Shown: piece by piece, positions 63,016 through 64,000 of the stretch
Layout of the letters: each line of letters begins with the position of its first letter
Position numbering within the stretch: the first letter of the stretch is position 1
NCBI GenBank assembly: GCA_964036155.1
Contig: OZ038423.1
Location: forward strand, 6,277,249 to 6,341,248
DNA: 64,000 nt
Direction of reading: 5' to 3'
Source of the DNA: Diploscapter coronatus
Lineage: Eukaryota > Nematoda > Chromadorea > Rhabditida > Rhabditidae
Translations under genes and position numbers: made by a program
The notes under the pieces: generated by a model
What the model saw: only the letters and a program-made list of their open reading frames with translations
Databases searched by the model: none
What the model was told of the DNA's origin: nothing

Positions 63016-63210
63016 CAATAATAACAGTTAATTTTAATGAATTTTTTTGCAATTAAGTTGTGCAATTTAAAATAATCCATTATAACTTGCGAATGTTGGC
63101 ATGATTTAGAAATCAGTGATGATATTTTTCTCAAGATATAATTGTTGAATAACAGTCGGACTTACGAGCTCTCTGAAAATGATTGAAATTTGCATATTTA
63201 ATGAGGAATA

Positions 63211-63640
63211 TTTGAATTTTGAGACTTTTTTATCATCTATCTCCGGCAAAAATAGACCAAAATGAGCATTTTAGAAATGTTATAAAATTAGAATTTCATA
63301 AAATGAACGATGCATGCACGGTTACCGTAGTTTTAGAACTCATTATTGGAATTTCGCTAATCCTGTGCGGCATTATTCAGTGATTTGTTCCAATTTCTCA
63401 ATATTTTTATGTCAGAAATAACGGTTATCTTTCTGCATGCCGCACGGAGTTAGAGAGTTTTCAATAATGAGCTCGATTATTACGAAAATCATAAGCATTC
63501 ATCGTTTGTTTGATGAAATATCTCATTTTTAATGTTTCTTGAATTTTAGACTTTAACTTATTTTCGTAGGGAGATGGATAATACAAATTCGTTAAAAAAT
63601 AAATATTAAAATTATTTCTGAAAAAGTCAGAAAATTCAAT
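63211..63640. repeat. Imperfect palindrome 3, about 430 bp
   Basis: The arms pair from TTGAATTTTGAGACTTTTT (left) and TTGAATTTTCTGACTTTTT (right, inverted), through ATCTATCTCCGGC/ATCCATCTCCCTAC, ATTTCATAAAATGAACGATGC/ATTTCATCAAACAAACGATGA, to CTCATTATTGGAA and GTGCGGCAT near the centre at about 63425. Both arms have many substitutions, so this is an old element. Confidence 0.65.
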
Positions 63641-63721
63641 CTAATAGTTTTCGATCAAAAATATATAATTAATTCGGTATTAAATCGTGCATCTCTTTCT
63701 TATTCGGTACAGTTAGAAAGT

Positions 63722-64000
63722 GGGCTCCAATGCGAAAATCGAAGCGCGAATAATAATCGTTCACAAACACCGCTTTTCGCTCATTTCTTCTCGATGATTA
63801 TGACTTCTTCACAAGAATGTTTGAACACTTTGATAGAGAAAATTACAATCCTTGGGAAGGAATGATGAGAAATGAGTGAGAAGAGGGGCAATTAGTAAAT
63901 GACGGAATGACGGATGATGAAGTCTCCGTCAAATAGTAATTGTCAGGAGAAGTGTTCGTGGACGATTATTACTCGAGTTTAAATTTCCGCATTGGAGCGC
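63722..64000. repeat. Inverted-repeat element 4, possibly cut by the window end
   Basis: The left end GGGCTCCAATGCGAAAATCG and the inverted right end GCGCTCCAATGCGGAAATTT continue matching through AATAATCGT and CACAAACAC / CACGAACAC for about 50 bases. The element may extend past 64000. No coding sequence is seen inside. Confidence 0.6.

Overview
This window comes from a eukaryote, most likely a nematode of Caenorhabditis type. The evidence is short introns (40 and 56 nt) with GTAAG donors and (T)TTTCAG or TTTAG acceptors, AT-rich flanks full of decayed inverted repeats, a Tc3-like transposon, and a six-cysteine head resembling the nematode C6 extracellular domain. There is no bacterial gene organisation.

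About 92% of the window (351-58928) is one tandem array. Read on the minus strand it is not a satellite but coding: it looks like the body of a giant Thr/Ser/Pro mucin-like gene. Each unit is a phase-0 mini-exon of n x 21 nt, encoding n copies of the heptapeptide TPSTSTT (usually n = 2-5, maximum 27). Each is followed by a near-identical intron of about 100-107 nt that begins GTAAGT (sometimes GTAAGC) and ends ATTTTAG. Sampled spacing is about six units per kb, so I estimate roughly 350 exons, an uncounted figure comparable with human titin. Nearly all differences between heptads fall at third codon positions, and exon indels are whole codons.

Gene layout, 5' to 3' on the minus strand: exon E 62082-62177 (CxxxC) and exon D 61241/61277-61374 (two Cys, TVTC); exon C 60625-60757 (two Cys); exons A 60534-60568 and B 60446-60493 (start of the Thr-rich stalk); a 1.5-kb intron that holds the transposon; the array; then a 21-nt microexon at 239-259 (TTSSSTT). 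The gene appears to leave the window on the low-coordinate side. The signal peptide and the far 3' end are not visible. The D-to-C junction is the least certain part of the model.

A Tc1/mariner (Tc3-like) element lies at 58987-60392 inside the intron between exon B and the first array exon. Its plus-strand transposase keeps frame but has about six in-frame stops and a damaged first catalytic motif, so it is dead. Taking the element out leaves an intron of about 110 nt that is a diverged relative of the array intron. The array edges are therefore old and diverged while the interior is homogenised.

The array also has multi-unit higher-order repeats (offsets 877, 1187, 1947, 2912, 3252 and 4878 bp), regional intron 'dialects', a hot spot of exon expansion at 32.8-38.9 kb, and a stem of 11 bp recurring in nearly every unit that buries the 5' splice site. 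The right flank (62.2-64.0 kb) holds four imperfect palindromes and no gene I can support.
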